DNA of 64,000 nt from Bryopsis sp. KO-2023 (Eukaryota; Chlorophyta; Ulvophyceae; Bryopsidales; Bryopsidaceae). The number at the start of each line of letters is the position of its first letter. The stretch's first letter is position 1. The DNA is taken from positions 4,406,001 through 4,470,000 of the forward strand of contig BSYQ01000007.1 in assembly GCA_030272585.1 (NCBI GenBank). Reading direction: 5' to 3'. Below the pieces are notes generated by a model. The model was not told the origin of the DNA, did not search any database, and saw only the letters and a list, made by a program, of their open reading frames with translations. The position numbers and the translations under genes were made by a program. This document shows positions 47,674-60,577 of the stretch, in pieces.

Positions 47674-50163
47674 ATGGACAGGCCTCCGAAAATTAGCAGG
47701 GAAATGAAGGAGCGGTGGGCCAGGTTCGAGTTTTGAATTGAATCCTTGAATCGGCTGCGCGTTGCAGAAGGCATCCTGTGTGGTCCATTTTCTCACCAGG
47801 CTGCGTTTTTCTTATGCAGGGAGCAGAACCAGCTCAAATCGAGAATCCAAAAAGAAGACGATGTCGATTGGACGGTGGCAAGCGGACGTGTGAGTTGCTG
47901 TTTGATCGTGTGGGGAGGATTGCATGGTCGTGTGAATGCTTTTTTTGTGTGTTGATTTTTATGTCTGACATGCGAACAGAAAAATACATTGGGGTTGATT
48001 GGCGGCCTGGACATCAGCTTCTACAAAAATGCTGCAAAACAAAAGTAGGAAAAATGATCGAATGCTGAAATTTCGCTGAGATTGCTGCTTAGTTGAGGTT
48101 GATTCACTGAGTTTCCTTGCATATGTTTTTTACATCAAGTCCAGATTTCAATTTTTTATTATTATTTTTTTTCCTCCGGAAAACTTTTTTCTTTCTTTTT
48201 TTCTTTATTTTAATTATGAATAAATCCTTCTTTTCTGATTGGATTTTTCTTGTTTTTATCGCTTAGGGAAGCGATTGCTGCCCTCATCGTTGTCACTTAC
48301 CCGGTATGAAATCCCCGAGAAAACTTGAGCAATGTTAATCAACATTTGCTGCTTTTTTTCTCGCATACTCTTTTGCAACCTGTTGCATATTTCCATTTTT
48401 TGGTTTTTTTTGTCAAGGATATGAGGGTGGTATACGAAGATTTCCAAGAGGTAGACTTGGGGGTGCCGTACAAAGCTGGGTTTTTGGCATTTCGAGAATG
48501 CCCTGCCTATCACCAACTGCTGGAAAGGGTGTCCAAAACTGAATTCAACCCTCAAGTGAGTTCATCGACTCATTTTTTCACAACAACTGAAAATTTTGGC
48601 CAAACGAGGAAGTCTGAAGTCTTAACTGCACTGTTTACAAGGAGAAACCAGAAAAGGTGTTGGAAACTGTGTGTGAGTTAATAATGTTTTGAAATTATCA
48701 TCTCAGGTGTTGATGGTGGATGCCAATGGAATTTTGCATCCCAGGGGCTGTGGCTGTGCTTCTCATTTGGGGGTTCAGTCAGGATACCCCACCATCGGGG
48801 TGGCCAAAAATCTTCATTGCGTCGATGGTCTGGAAACTGAAGCAGTCGAGATGAAAGTCCGTGGAATAATGGCCAGAAAGAGAGGCAAGCTTACTTGTGA
48901 AATTCTGGTTGAAAGGAAAACGGAAAAAAACAACAACAAATGCAACAATTATCTTTCTGTGGCTGTGTGTTTTATATTTTCAAATGGCTGGGGGAGAGAG
49001 GCGGGAAGGAGGGGGGTTATGAAGATTGCCTTTTCTGCTTCGCCAAATCATGGGCGGTGGAGAGTGTTTCTCCTTGGTGTTATTTTGCCACATATTTGCA
49101 TTTGTTTATGACATTTGCAGCTGAAAAGCCGTATGAACATAAAAGAATGATGGGTTTTTTTTGTCCAATTCGATGGGAGACTTGTGCCCCTTCAAGACAA
49201 TCTTTCTTTCTTTGATTTATTTTTATTTCAGGGAAAGGGTACATGCCATTGGTTGGAAGAACTCGAGGGACTCTTGGAGCAGCGATGTACGGTCATGGAC
49301 CAGGGAAAGGGACGAAAATGCCACTGTATGTTTCGATAGGTGGGGTGAAGATGCCGACGCAAAAAGGGTTAACAACAAAAAAACATTTTGAACAATTTCT
49401 GAAAGATGTAATATGGTTAAAAAAAATTACGGTGACCAATCATGGAAAATCTCTGCGTGAAACGTTGTTTAAGCTGAGGGCGTTTCCAGGAAAAAGGGAT
49501 TAAAAAAACACACTGTCGTTGGAAACGAGGTTCAAGAAATGGTCATCTGAAAGGCAATATTCACATGTGCACACATTCCACATGCTGTCAGGTCATAGGC
49601 TGTCTCTGGAAAGTGCTGTTGATCTGGTGGATAAGTGTGCCAAGTATCGCATCCCGGAGCCCGTCCGCCAAGCAGATCTCCGGTCGAGACGAGTCATCAA
49701 GAGCAAAGAATTTCGCCCACCTAAAAAAAGCTGCCACCAAAGCCAAGCTGACGATCCACAAAAGACATTACCATCTTCAGTGGTGGACTCCACCACCAGC
49801 ATGGGGGCCACAACCAGCTGCCTCCAAAACAGGGATTCTAAAGCTCGAAGTGAGGGCACCATGAACAGAATAGCTGGAAAGCTCCAACCACAGAAGGCTG
49901 CAGTGAAATCGGGGGGAGCCAGTGTGCCATCTATTGGGGCAAAGGCTGGACTGCAACGTAACAGTGGAAGTAAACAAGGGAAGAAAACAGTGGGATCAGC
50001 GAAGAGTTCGCACATGGATGTTCAGAAAGCTGAGGGAAAAGCATTGGTTGGGGAAAAGCCGAAGAAGAAGGATGCTGATGGATGGACTGTGGTGGGAAGC
50101 AGGAAGACCAAAAAGGGGAAACCCAAGCGTGCCGGGCAGAAGCAACAGAGGACGGATTGCTGA
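47674..50163 (+). CDS. ENDOV: Endonuclease V with basic C-terminal extension
   Basis: Nuclease of the EndoV/Nfi family, which cuts one nucleotide 3' of inosine (in RNA for eukaryotic members). Eight exons: 47674-47723, 47820-47889, 47980-48044, 48267-48303, 48418-48555, 48707-48884, 49232-49339 and 49592-50163; 405 residues with phases closing. Active-site parts are intact: GGLDISFYKN (first Asp), VPYKAGFLAFRECP (wedge motif and Glu), LMVDANGILHPRGCGCASHLG (second Asp and His) and GVAKNLH (Lys). The conserved YRIPEPVRQADLRSR marks the end of the nuclease domain. About 150 further residues follow, Lys/Ser/Gln-rich, ending with DGWTVVGSRKTKKGKPKR. The intron after 48884 starts GCAAGC; a GT donor 14 bp later would also keep frame. 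Exon 1 was chosen because WAREQNQLK then matches the family N-terminus. Confidence 0.92.
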
Positions 50164-51961
50164 TTTGAAAGCAGAACATAGGGCCCCAGGTTTTTCTTCC
50201 TTTTGTGTATATTGTCAGCGATGTGTAGATTAATGCTTTCTTTTTCTTTTGTGTTTTTGTTTTTGTATGTAATTGTATCAAGACTTGACTGAGTGAACTG
50301 TGAAAAACATGGCAGTTTGAATGGCGATGATGCCATGGGAAACCACGTTTAGGAGACGTGCGTTATTATGGGGAAAAGGAGGGTCACGGCAGGGAGGGGG
50401 AACTCTGTCAGGACACGACGTTCCGTAGTGATTCTCAGTGGAAAGTGTAACGCTTCAACCTGGCGGCGCAGTTTAAGAGTGGGAAATATTTTTTGTGGTG
50501 GTGCAGTCCAACAATTCACACAATCGCCACCCGTGTGCGGTGGGCAGGAATTTTCGTGCACAACACAGAACCGCTCAAGAAAGACATTTGCTTCGATTCC
50601 TTTTGAAACAACACGAGACGCCACAGACACCAGCATCACACCACGTGAAAAATTGGGCGTTTTGCGAGAACCCATGTGCGATTCCAAAGGAAAGGTTGCT
50701 AGGATGCCCTGAATCTACACCAAATCATTCACGGTGACTTATGTTATCACGATTGATTGCTGTTTATTGGAGATTGTCTCGTGTGAATGTGCGTGAATGC
50801 ACACGCTTTCAACACCCCCATCAGTTGCCAAACAAAATATCAGTTGCCAAGCCTGCAGTATCCCCAGTGCTGATACTCCAACCACAACACAGTCAGAGTG
50901 CTGACACCCCGACTTCGGGCAAATCCCTCCACACATTTGGCAGAAGGCGCGCGCTGGCGGCTGGCTGAGTAAGGGACCACACCTAGAGAAAAGTTTGGCT
51001 GGAAATGACTAAATGGTTGAAGATCGCCAGGCATTTCTGCTAACCAGGAAACATCCTGGTGGTGGTTCTCAGGAAAGGTGTTGTGAAGCCGCTCAATCCA
51101 CTAGATAAGTGACCCCCAAGGAGCAGCATCTTCTCGCTATGCGATGACGCTAACACGGCTGACCAATAACGTTGTCCTCTTCGTGTCTCCGAAAAAAAAG
51201 ACCTTCTTGACGGTCCGCCACTCGTAAGGGTGAGGCCCCGCTTAAATACTCCGCTGCCACGGCTGCCTGGCCGCGCGCCGCACAGTTCAAACTCAGAAAA
51301 ATACGCAGCTTTTGTTGTTTTATTTATGTTCTGTCACGAGGGCTCGCTCACTGGTCGACTCCAGACACCCAGAGGACGTCTAGGGACGAGCACTTCTTCT
51401 TCCACCGAGAGGGCACCTTGAGGTAGTCAGCTTGAATCCCTTATGTTTTTGAAAGAAGCTCCTTGGCCTTCTATCAAGTCGCGCACGCACAAAACTGACG
51501 AGTCCCCGTACTCTTCCCCCGAGTAACGCAAGCGGACAACTGTCTTCTCTCGATTTCACATTTAAAAAGGCTCACCCCCCCCCCCCCAGCGTTCCGCCCT
51601 GCCATCTGTGAAGCATCCTTAAACGAATCCCCAAACAAAAGAACACCTGGCGCATGGATTGGGGGTGGAAGGGCTCGTGTGGTGGTTGGGGTAAGGGTGG
51701 AAGTTCTACACCTCGAGAACTTCCTCCGGAAATCAGGCCAGCCACCCGCATCTGGTGTGACGTCGAAGTAGAGCGTGGATTCTCGTCATGTGCGAAACGA
51801 GTGGTGTTAGTCTGTACTCAGCATTACCAATCGCTTCGACCAGCGCGCGCTGGCCCTCCAACAAAAACCCCACGGCGACGAGGAAAATTTCTAATTAAAA
51901 AAAAGTCCTTGTGCGAGCTCTTGCGTCCTTCTCGTGCGTCGGAACCCGAACCGAGAAAAAA
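50164..51961. other. Intergenic region, ENDOV to bZIP gene
   Basis: 1.8 kb without a gene I can support. Open frames on both strands lack splice and family support. The last 200 bp, directly before the bZIP start codon, are GC-richer and likely contain its promoter. There is a C-run at 51577-51590. Confidence 0.45.
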
Positions 51962-54900
51962 ATGGACTTGAGCGACCCTTTCATCGACTTCAACCGTGCC
52001 CCCAGCATGGATCTTGATGAGTATATGCCAGTGGATAACTTTTTCGACAACTACATCACGCAGTTGGAAAACACCGGCACGAACTCGTTTGTTTCTTCCC
52101 AGAGGGCGACGCCAGGTAAAAACCCACTTTACCCAAAACAACCCCCCATCCCCCCCCCAAAAAAAGCAAAAGATTCACGGTTACCGCAACTGTACAACTG
52201 TTTTTTTTTCCCGCAAGTACTGAACGGGACACCTTTCGCTTCGTCGTGGGTTGTGGTGGAGCCATTCTTACTTTTACTTTTCCCGAGTTCGAAGAAAAAT
52301 GTGTCCGGTTCTAGGTCTGCACGACGCGAAGCCAAATCTGCTGCCTACTGGCCAGATTCCGTCTGCACCGTACAACGTCAGGGGTCAGCCGCTGTCGGGC
52401 GTCCCGGTAGCGAATAATTTGGTGGATCCCTACCAGCAGCAACAGCAAGGGTGCGGCTTAGCGTCGGGTAGTCTTTCCGGAATGCTGAACCCAACGGCTC
52501 CGTTCGACGCCCAGCCACAACAAATGCTTCCTCGTGTCAAAGAGGACTATGCGACCCAGCACCAACCGGACTTCTCGGGAGGCTATGTCGGGCGGCCGAA
52601 CACCGCTTTAGACGTCGGCCAAGTGGGTTACATGACGTCTTCCCCATTCACCTCGTCGGCTTCCGGCGGTGCGAGCGTTCCTTTTCCGACGCCGGGGCAG
52701 GTGGTGACGTCCACGGAGCCGAGCAAGCTTCCCACTGTGCGAGGCAAACCTGTAGCGTTTGGAAGAAACAGGAATCGGACGGTCCGTCAGCAAACGCTGA
52801 ACAAGCAGGCACAGCAGAGATACAGGTAACGCTCGCCCCGTTTGCCACGTGGTGCAGCCAGCATCTCCGAAAAGCATGCAACATGACACGTGTTCGATTC
52901 CTCATTGATCTGGTGATGATTATGCCATCAAATGTGGATCTTGCTCTTCCAAATAAAACAACAAGAAAGAACTGTAAATATGTGGATGTCTGGATCTTTG
53001 GGGGTAACATTTCAGAAAGAGCAGATTTCCTCTGCCAATTTTCTGCTTCCTCCTAGTCCTTTTTCCATCGATAAAGAGTGATAAATGGAATCCAAGATCC
53101 AGTCAGACCCAGTGAAATGGAAGAAGGAAGGGAGGGGGGGTTATTGTTTCTGGGGTCCTTGCTGCTGCCAATGAATTGTTAAATGAATTGTTACATGGAC
53201 TGCTGTGCAGGCAACGGAAGAAAGCCAAGGCTGTTGAATTAGAGTTGGCGGTGGAATCTTTGTCTGAGGAAATTCAGCAGCTGAAAGCAGTGAGGGAAGA
53301 AAAGAGGCTCCTGGAGGTAGTGAAACTTCTCTAATTATTCAGAGATCTATCGGGGAAAACCAATAAACCTTTGACAAATTTTCACGTCCTCTGTTTGTTT
53401 TCCCACAGCTGCATCAGTAGAGAGAGAATCAATTGCAGACGGAGGGTGTACCTTTTCTTTTTCTTTCTTGTTCTTTCCTTTTTTTTCCTGCCTTTTGAGA
53501 GGGAAAAAAAACACACCGAATTTACATTTTCCTGTGCGTATTTCTTTTCCCAACAATGCATTTTTTTTTTCTTGGAAAACAGGAACGGACCATGGAGCTG
53601 GAAAGGAACCTGTTGGAGAAAGAGGCAGAGATCGAGCGCATCAAAATTCAGAATGTTTCGAAGAAAGGGTCTGAAAAGGATAGTAATTGCAGCGATATGT
53701 CCTCGACTGATCTTGAGAAAGACGTGGACAGGGAACCATCTCGGCAAGCCGCCGAGTTCCACTCAAGAGTGAGTTCAGCAAGTCGAACAGCAAATTTCAA
53801 AGCGAAGTGTAAGAACTCATTCTTAGAGAGAAGAAGAAAAAAAGGGGCGGGTGAGATAAAAAAAAAATTAAAAAAAAAAGGTTACAAATACCGAGCAAAA
53901 AAATGAAATGCACGATGGGTCGGTTTGTATCAGGGTCCACCTGATTGAGAGTGTTTGTTGCAGAACAGCTTTGGGGTTTTGTGTTTTCCTCATCAGTTTC
54001 TTTTTTTTTGGGAGGGGGTGTTGTGGGGGGGAGGTGGTGGTGGATATTGACAAGGTTGGGATGTTTTGACCAGGTACGAGACCTTGAAGATCTCCTTCGC
54101 AAACGCATGCTCCAACCATCGCAACGAAGCGATCCCTCAACGAGGGATGTGTCGGAGCCAGTGTTGAAGGAAGTCTCCAAGGGAGTGTGTGAGTGCATAA
54201 GCTGGATTTTCCCGCACGTAAAATGTCCATTTTGATCAATCAGGAGCCCATTTGAGTTTTTTTAACAGAAAGGATCGACTCCACTCTCTGCTGTCTTCGT
54301 GTTTTCCAATTCCAGCAGGAACATAGCAGCTTAAGAATCTGTTTGGTGTCGGTTTGGGGGATTTTTTTTTTTTTGATGGCACTGAAATGGTGCTTTCTGT
54401 GTTTTCTGCAAATGTAGATGAAGTATGTATGATGTGTGTCCGGGTTCTGCGATTGGATGGTCCCAACCTTTGGGACCTCATTCAAGGAAAAGTGGGCGGG
54501 TACGTGCACATTCCCTGCTCAGTTCATCTCCTTTAACAAACTGCTCTGCATTCTGTCATTTTTTTTACCTTACCACAGAAACTCAAGTTGTTTTTTTTTC
54601 GACTTGCGATCAGTTGAGATCGATGCTTCAACCCCCTCCAGTTTTATTTTTTATTTTCTTAAAACCTTTTAGAGAAGATCTATTTTGCGCACCCTGAAGG
54701 AGTACTGCACTGGAAATGGGATCGATTGTTTCATTTTGTTTTTTTAGTTTATTCTTACCTTTATTTTTGCTGCTTTCTTTTTTTGGTTCAGTGGACTTCA
54801 GTTTGAACCCCACGGACGTGATCGATGGATGGAGATTGCTGAATCCCTGCAGTTGAGCGCAGACCAGATGAAATTGGCAGCCATGCTCAGGAATCAGCAC

Positions 54901-56255
54901 CTCCAGAAATTCGAGAAAATTTCTATCGAAAGACAAGCACTTAACTTGCAAACCATTGCCTTGCTCGTGAGTTGTTTATCCTAAATCACAAGAATCAGAA
55001 GAGAAAAAAAATGTGCTTTTCAGGGAAGGAGTGGTCTGGCTCGAAATTCGCTGTTTGTTTTTGCTCGAAATTCGCTGTTTGTTTTGGTGCAACCATAGTT
55101 TTCTTGTATCACAATCGCTGGTTCTCAGAATGAGCGTGCAAAAGGTTGGGTTTTTTCTCCCACCAGAAAGTAATGATGTTCTGTTTCGAACGCAGCTCCC
55201 CAGTGAACAAGGAGGGCATGCTCCTGTTTTCGGGAAGATTTCTTGCTTCAGTATCAGTGGTTTCATCCAGCGGTCGAAGCATTCCAGTAAAACTCACCAA
55301 GCTCTCGACAAACTGAAACATAACCTTAGGTGAGCCCTTCACGAGTTGCTGAACCATTAATTATGAACACCCTCTTGTCTTTCATCTGCACGAAATAAAA
55401 TTGGTAGTTTTGCGATTTAAGGAAAGCGTAAAATTTCTGGTGTTCTACGCCATTCCTTCAAAATCTCTTTTCCTTATTTTTCAAAATAGATAAATAAATG
55501 GGTGAAATTAATAATAATAAAATTACTGTTTTTTTTTAATCTATTATTTTATTATTATTATTACTTTTTTTTCCAGTGAAGTTTCTGAGTGTATAAACTC
55601 AAACAGTACAACCATGAACGATAAATTAAGATGAGTTCTGCAAAACAGAACTCATCTTAGAAGCAGAAGTAGAAGCAGATGTGGGAACCGAAGCCCAAGA
55701 CTGTTTTTACATTTTTTTATTTTTGTTTTTGTTTTTGGGTGTGTTCTCAGGGAGGAGCAAAAGCTCATTTCTGAGTTGGAATACATGACCTTCAACAGAA
55801 TTATGAACCCCATTCAGGTGAGCTTTCCAGAACGAACATCGTCTATAAAAAAAATTGGATTTATGAGGGTTTGCTTCGAATCGAGTGCTTGATCGACAAT
55901 GAGCTTCATCTCATTTCTTTCGTTTTAATAAAAGTTTTTTTTTTTATTTTAAGTGTTGGGATGGGGGAAGAGAATCGACTCCTCCATGCTCATTCTGCTT
56001 TTTTGTATATCCCTATGTGCATGTACAACATTCATGTATGTGGAACGCAACATTCTGTCATTTTTTTTTCACTTTTTTTTTTTTTTTTCCTGGCAGGGTG
56101 CCTGGGCAATTTTGAGTTCGTACCCCTTGCACTGCGATTGCCTCACTTTGCTGGAGGCGATCTGTGAATTGAAACCAAGCTCCGATTCCCAAAAATCGAT
56201 TCCTGATGGAGCCAGTCAAACCGCTCAGGAAGACAGCAAGTCCCAAAAACTGTAA
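51962..56255 (+). CDS. bZIP transcription factor
   Basis: DNA-binding regulator expected in the nucleus. Exons with closing phases: 51962-52115, 52315-52825, 53211-53316, 53583-53768, 54074-54188, an uncertain one between about 54420 and 54710, then 54792-54966, 55196-55329, 55751-55817 and 56097-56255. The N-terminus is acidic with Met/Asp (MDLSDPFIDFNRAPSMDLDEY), then Gln/Pro/Gly-rich. The basic region NKQAQQRYRQRKKAKA has the bZIP N-x7-R signature and is split by an intron after the Arg. A leucine-zipper-like coiled coil follows (VESLSEEIQQLKAVREEKRLLE and on into ERNLLEKEAEIERIK). The long C-terminal half is helical (LSADQMKLAAMLRNQHLQKFEK; QALDKLKHNLREEQKLI) and unclassified. No plant bZIP group could be assigned. 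Confidence 0.85.
55037..55087 (+). repeat. Tandem 24-bp duplication in bZIP intron
   Basis: The unit GCTCGAAATTCGCTGTTTGT plus a T-run occurs twice in direct succession inside an intron of the bZIP gene. Confidence 0.75.
55627..55659 (+). other. Perfect hairpin in bZIP intron
   Basis: TAAGATGAGTTCTG and CAGAACTCATCTTA pair over 14 bp around a CAAAA loop, inside the intron between 55329 and 55751. It is too short for a typical plant miRNA precursor by itself. Confidence 0.75.
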
Positions 56256-57666
56256 AAAAGAAAAAAAAAGAAGAAAAAATTAAGACATGTCTGTTGGTTC
56301 GATCATGATATATGATACTGGTGATTTTTGAAAAATAGCCAGTTTCTTTGGAGGGGTGGAAAAAAAAACAAAAAAACAAAAAGCAGAACTGTTTTGTAAA
56401 ATCCATGTAGATTTGATGGATGTTTATACATGTATTTCCATGGATTAGGGATGCACTTCTTCAATATGGGGGTTTTGGAAAAAAGGAGAAAAAGAGAAAT
56501 TTCTATGAAATTTTTATGAAATTTCAACATCTACATATATATGCAGGAACGCACAGGCGTACTCTCTGAGTTTGGTTTCAAAAATCGTTCTTTATTAGAG
56601 GGGTTGATTTTGTGTGTGTAATATTGCCGAAGGTTATTAAACACCGTTGAACGGGGGGTGTTCTTTTTTTTATTTTCCCTTGAAAACACAGAAGTTGTTT
56701 TGATTCGCCCCCATGCCCAACGACAGGGTTCGAGAAACTGGATACATATATAAAAAAAAGATGTTAAGAATTGACTGAACTGATATATTTTGACGAGATT
56801 GCGTTTTGTCGGAAAAAGAAGTATATATATAGTTATATGTATAGCTGAACCAGAAACACTTTTTGTTGTGCTTGTGGTGGGGGAATGTCGATCGATCGGG
56901 AGAGTTTAGAATATTCTCTCGTACGGTGGAAAAGAAAAAAAGGAAAGGTACAGCTTGAAAAAGAGAATGCTTGAAATGGAGGACTGTATTTGTTTTGGAG
57001 GTTGTAGCTTGTGTTTTTTTTTTTTTGGAGTGTCGAAAGTTGAAAGAGGTATTGACAAATCATGATCATTATGCATGATCAACAGGGTTAAGAAAGAGAG
57101 AGAGGGAGGAAAAAAGAAACAGAAAAGGGAAAGAAATGCATGCCGAATTTGGGAATTGTCGGAGATCCCATGTATGTGTGCATTTCTTTCTTTTTTTTCC
57201 AGCGAGTGATATTTCTTTCTTTCTTTTTTTTTGTTGGAAACAAGAATACAGATCTGGTTTTTTCTTGTGGGAGCGGGTGCATTGGTTGAGAGTGAGGAGG
57301 GACAAAAAAAAGAAAAACACAAGATATAATACACATGTTTTTTTTTTTTCAAAAAGAGGAAAAAAAAAAGAAGGGAGGGATGATCCACTGTGATGTAATA
57401 AATTTGACAAGACCAGCTTCACTTCGAGGAAGGGCATAAAAAAAAAGAGAGAGAAAGCAGAAAGAAAAGGAAAAAAAATCCGCCTAGGGTGGTGAAGGAA
57501 AGAGGGAAAAAAAAGAAAAAGAAAAAAAAGAGAGAGAAATCCTTGGTGTAGTCAGTGGCTTAGCTGATGGCTCATTGAGGGTCCCTCTTTCCGGTTATGA
57601 GTCAGGTGGGTTTTTTTGGGGGGGGGGAGGTGTTTGTGTGTTTTCTCGGCTGTATTGTTTTTGGGT
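56256..57666. other. Low-complexity intergenic stretch
   Basis: bZIP 3' flank with many A- and T-runs, GA-rich parts near 57420-57540 and TATA-type dinucleotide runs near 56745 and 56825. No gene recognised. Confidence 0.45.
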
Positions 57667-58600
57667 TCAGCCTTTTGAAGTGAAGCAGCTTTTTGGAAGA
57701 GGGGGTGGGGGAAGAATCATTTTTGTAGTGAGGTGATATTTTGACTCGAATTTGACCTGGCTGATAGGGGCGGGCTTGTATTTGCTGTACCGAGTGTAGC
57801 CGTAGTTGATTAATTCAAACTGTCGATTCGAAAACTCCTGTTGGTTTCTGTTCTGGATATTGCTGGCTAAGGGGGGGGGGAGGGGGAGGCGATCCTCATG
57901 TGCCACTGACTGACTGGAGATACAGAAATGAAAGTGAATACAAAAATGAGTGAACGGGTGAATAAAATTAAAGGAAAGAAGTGAGATAATTGAGCCCGAT
58001 CCATTTGGAGTCGGTGAAGATCTCCCTTCACAAAAACATCCTGTGTAAAGAGCATCTGTTCATTTTTTTTTCAGCTTTTTTGAACATTTTTTGCAGTCTG
58101 ATAATGAAAATAATAATGAAATAATAATATTGAAGAATGTTTTTAATGAAAATGTGTCCACACACACAGACAGCCGCGGGTTCATTCATTCTATCAGGGC
58201 AAATTGAATTCTGTTTCACGCAAAGCTCCAAACAAATGCTTTTCCATCTCACATCGTTTGTTTAAAACAAGAGCAATTAAAATAACTGCAAGATGTCTAT
58301 TTTGCCCTCTTTGCCCCCTGAATTAAAGAATTAAAGAACTTGTTCTCCTCAGCCTAGATGATATGCATCCATCTATCTATGTATGTATATATCTGACCAG
58401 AGGACAACTTTCTTGAGAAGACCCTCCGCAGCCCAACACCCACAACCGCTTCACACCTTTTTTTCAGTGCTTTTTTTGGAGCAGTGGAAAAACCTGAAAT
58501 TCTTTAGACATCCAATGGTGTTCCCAAAATTCCTCAATTGTCTTGAGAATCCCTCTCTCCACCATGAACCAAAATATACCAATCTTTGCAAAAAGTTTCT
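57667..58600 (-). CDS. Doubtful minus-strand gene, unrecognised
   Basis: Possible exons. The last would end at 57667 and contain FELINYGYTRYSKYKPAPIS and a proline-rich end. A preceding one reads DVFVKGDLHRLQMDRAQLSHF (about 58045-57980), another GILKTIEEFWEHHWMSKEFQ (about 58560-58495), which ends exactly at a CAG|GT donor. More protein-like minus-strand pieces lie up to about 59450 (for example DVGVFIFSAINPGQMGAA). I could not join them with consistent phases and I recognise no family. Confidence 0.28.
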
Positions 58601-60577
58601 TCGTTCCCGTGTTTCAAAACACTATTGAGAAAAAACAAAACAAAAAACATTAACACCAATTTCTGCCCCACCCCCATCACGGGCTATCTCCAACGTCAGG
58701 GGGTCCAGCGTGGTGGTCCTTTGGCAACCATTCTTTTTTTTTTCTACGATTTTTATTTCCCACAAAAGGTGACGGGCATCGCCCATTAATTTGCATCTCG
58801 ACCATTCCCAAATATAGCGAACAATTTCCATCCCTTCCTTTCATTCTGTTTTGCAGTCCAAGGGGAGTGAATCCTCACAGCACTCACTTGCAATGTTTAA
58901 TCTGTACATTCTAGCCCCAATTTTTCCAAAAAAAGAGAAGAAAAAAAAACTCTCGTGTCTTTTTCCACCGCCCCTTCACTGCTACTTCGATAGACTCATT
59001 CAGGTGCATTGCCATCACATCACATCATTTTTGATTCACAGCTCTGGGAATCTGTGTTGACCTGCCTGCAACAACCACGATTAAAGAAAGAATCATATCA
59101 TACGGAGACAGAAATAGGGAAATTGGCGAAAAGACATGCCAAATGTTGTTTCTTTTAACGATGGGGGGGGGCGGACGAGGCCACTCGAATGTTCAGTAAT
59201 GTATAAGTAGAAGGGGGAAACGACAATTCGTGGAGCTGCAACTACCTTTGAATAGAACCACCAGGATTTTTTTTTCCTCCCTTAGGAAAAAGGCAGTGGC
59301 TGCTCCCATTTGTCCTGGGTTGATTGCGCTAAAAATGAAAACGCCCACATCAGAATATTTATTTCCCTGACCAACAAAATGTTTTGCAGGATTTCTTTCC
59401 CAACGATATGATTCCCCAATGACAGGAAAAATAGCCTGTAAATGTTTCCCCACGCGGAATCAGTCTCATGATCAATCAATTATGTCGCATTCCAATTGGC
59501 GACAGCTGGTGTGACTGTGAGTCACCGTTTACCTTATTGCACTGTGAAACTAACACACTGATCTTTTCATCCTATTTTTCGTCCAAAAATTTCGACACGC
59601 ACTAGTGCTCGAAATCCCACTCGATGGGAAGCACACCGCCGAAGAATTCTCGTCCATCCAAATTAGTTACAGCACCGCCGAAGAATTCCGTGCCGCACAA
59701 TTTGTCCCGGCAGCACACGCGCCCGACAGACAGACAGATCGCTGTTGGCCTCCATCAACGAGCTGGGGTGTGGAAACCAACCGTGGTTCAATTTTGCGTT
59801 CAAGGCAAATCGAATTAAAAAAAATATGAAAAGGCAGGATAACAAATGCTCAAAAGATAAGGGGGATTGCCTGATTTTTCCAGGATGATAACTCAAATTA
59901 ATTTAGAGAGTTTCGGATTTTGACAACATTTTGCTGGTTTGAATTTCTAAAGTGCAACTGGTAGAGTGACCCCTTTCAAAAACATATGTCCAGTTTTTTC
60001 ACCAACTTCGGGTTCAGAAAAATGCTCCATCTTAGCAAAAAAAAGTTATAATGAAAAATCTTTTCCTGAGTTCCATGATTTTTTATTTTTTTTTGTGAGT
60101 GTAGGGAAGGAGGCTTATAGTTAGAGCAGGTCCTGATGAGAGTGCCTCTGAAAAAAATTCATGGTTGGAATTCGCACGAGGGTGTGTTTCCAGAAAAAAA
60201 AAGCTCCGTTCTTCTTTCTCGAACATTGAAAACCAATTCTTAATTTAAAAAATAATAAGCAATAATAAAAAACATTGTTGCCCCTGTTCCAATCACTTTA
60301 TAATCAGGAATATGGCTGCCCGGCAATATTGCTTGATACAATGCATCGTGATTTCAAACTTTTTTAAATGGGGAAGAGGGCCATTTCGAACAACAAATCG
60401 CAATTTGATGAGTATGTTTTTTGCGGTATTTGTGAAATAGGATATTTCGGTCTTTCACAAATTCGGTTTTGGAATTGCCTGAAATCGGAGCAAAAAAAAC
60501 GAAACAGAAAATAGGAAAAGCCAGTTTGATTGTGTCAACAATTTTGTTTTTGGTCTGTTTGGATATTTTCCTTGCAG
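58601..60577. other. Mostly non-coding region
   Basis: A/T-rich with isolated open frames on both strands. It may hold further exons of the doubtful minus-strand gene to the left and the missing 5' exons of the membrane-protein gene to the right. No frame is convincing alone. Confidence 0.35.

Noticed and set aside
52129-52335. Minus-strand frames over bZIP exon 1-2
   Set aside because: Shadow frames on the opposite strand of well-supported exons.
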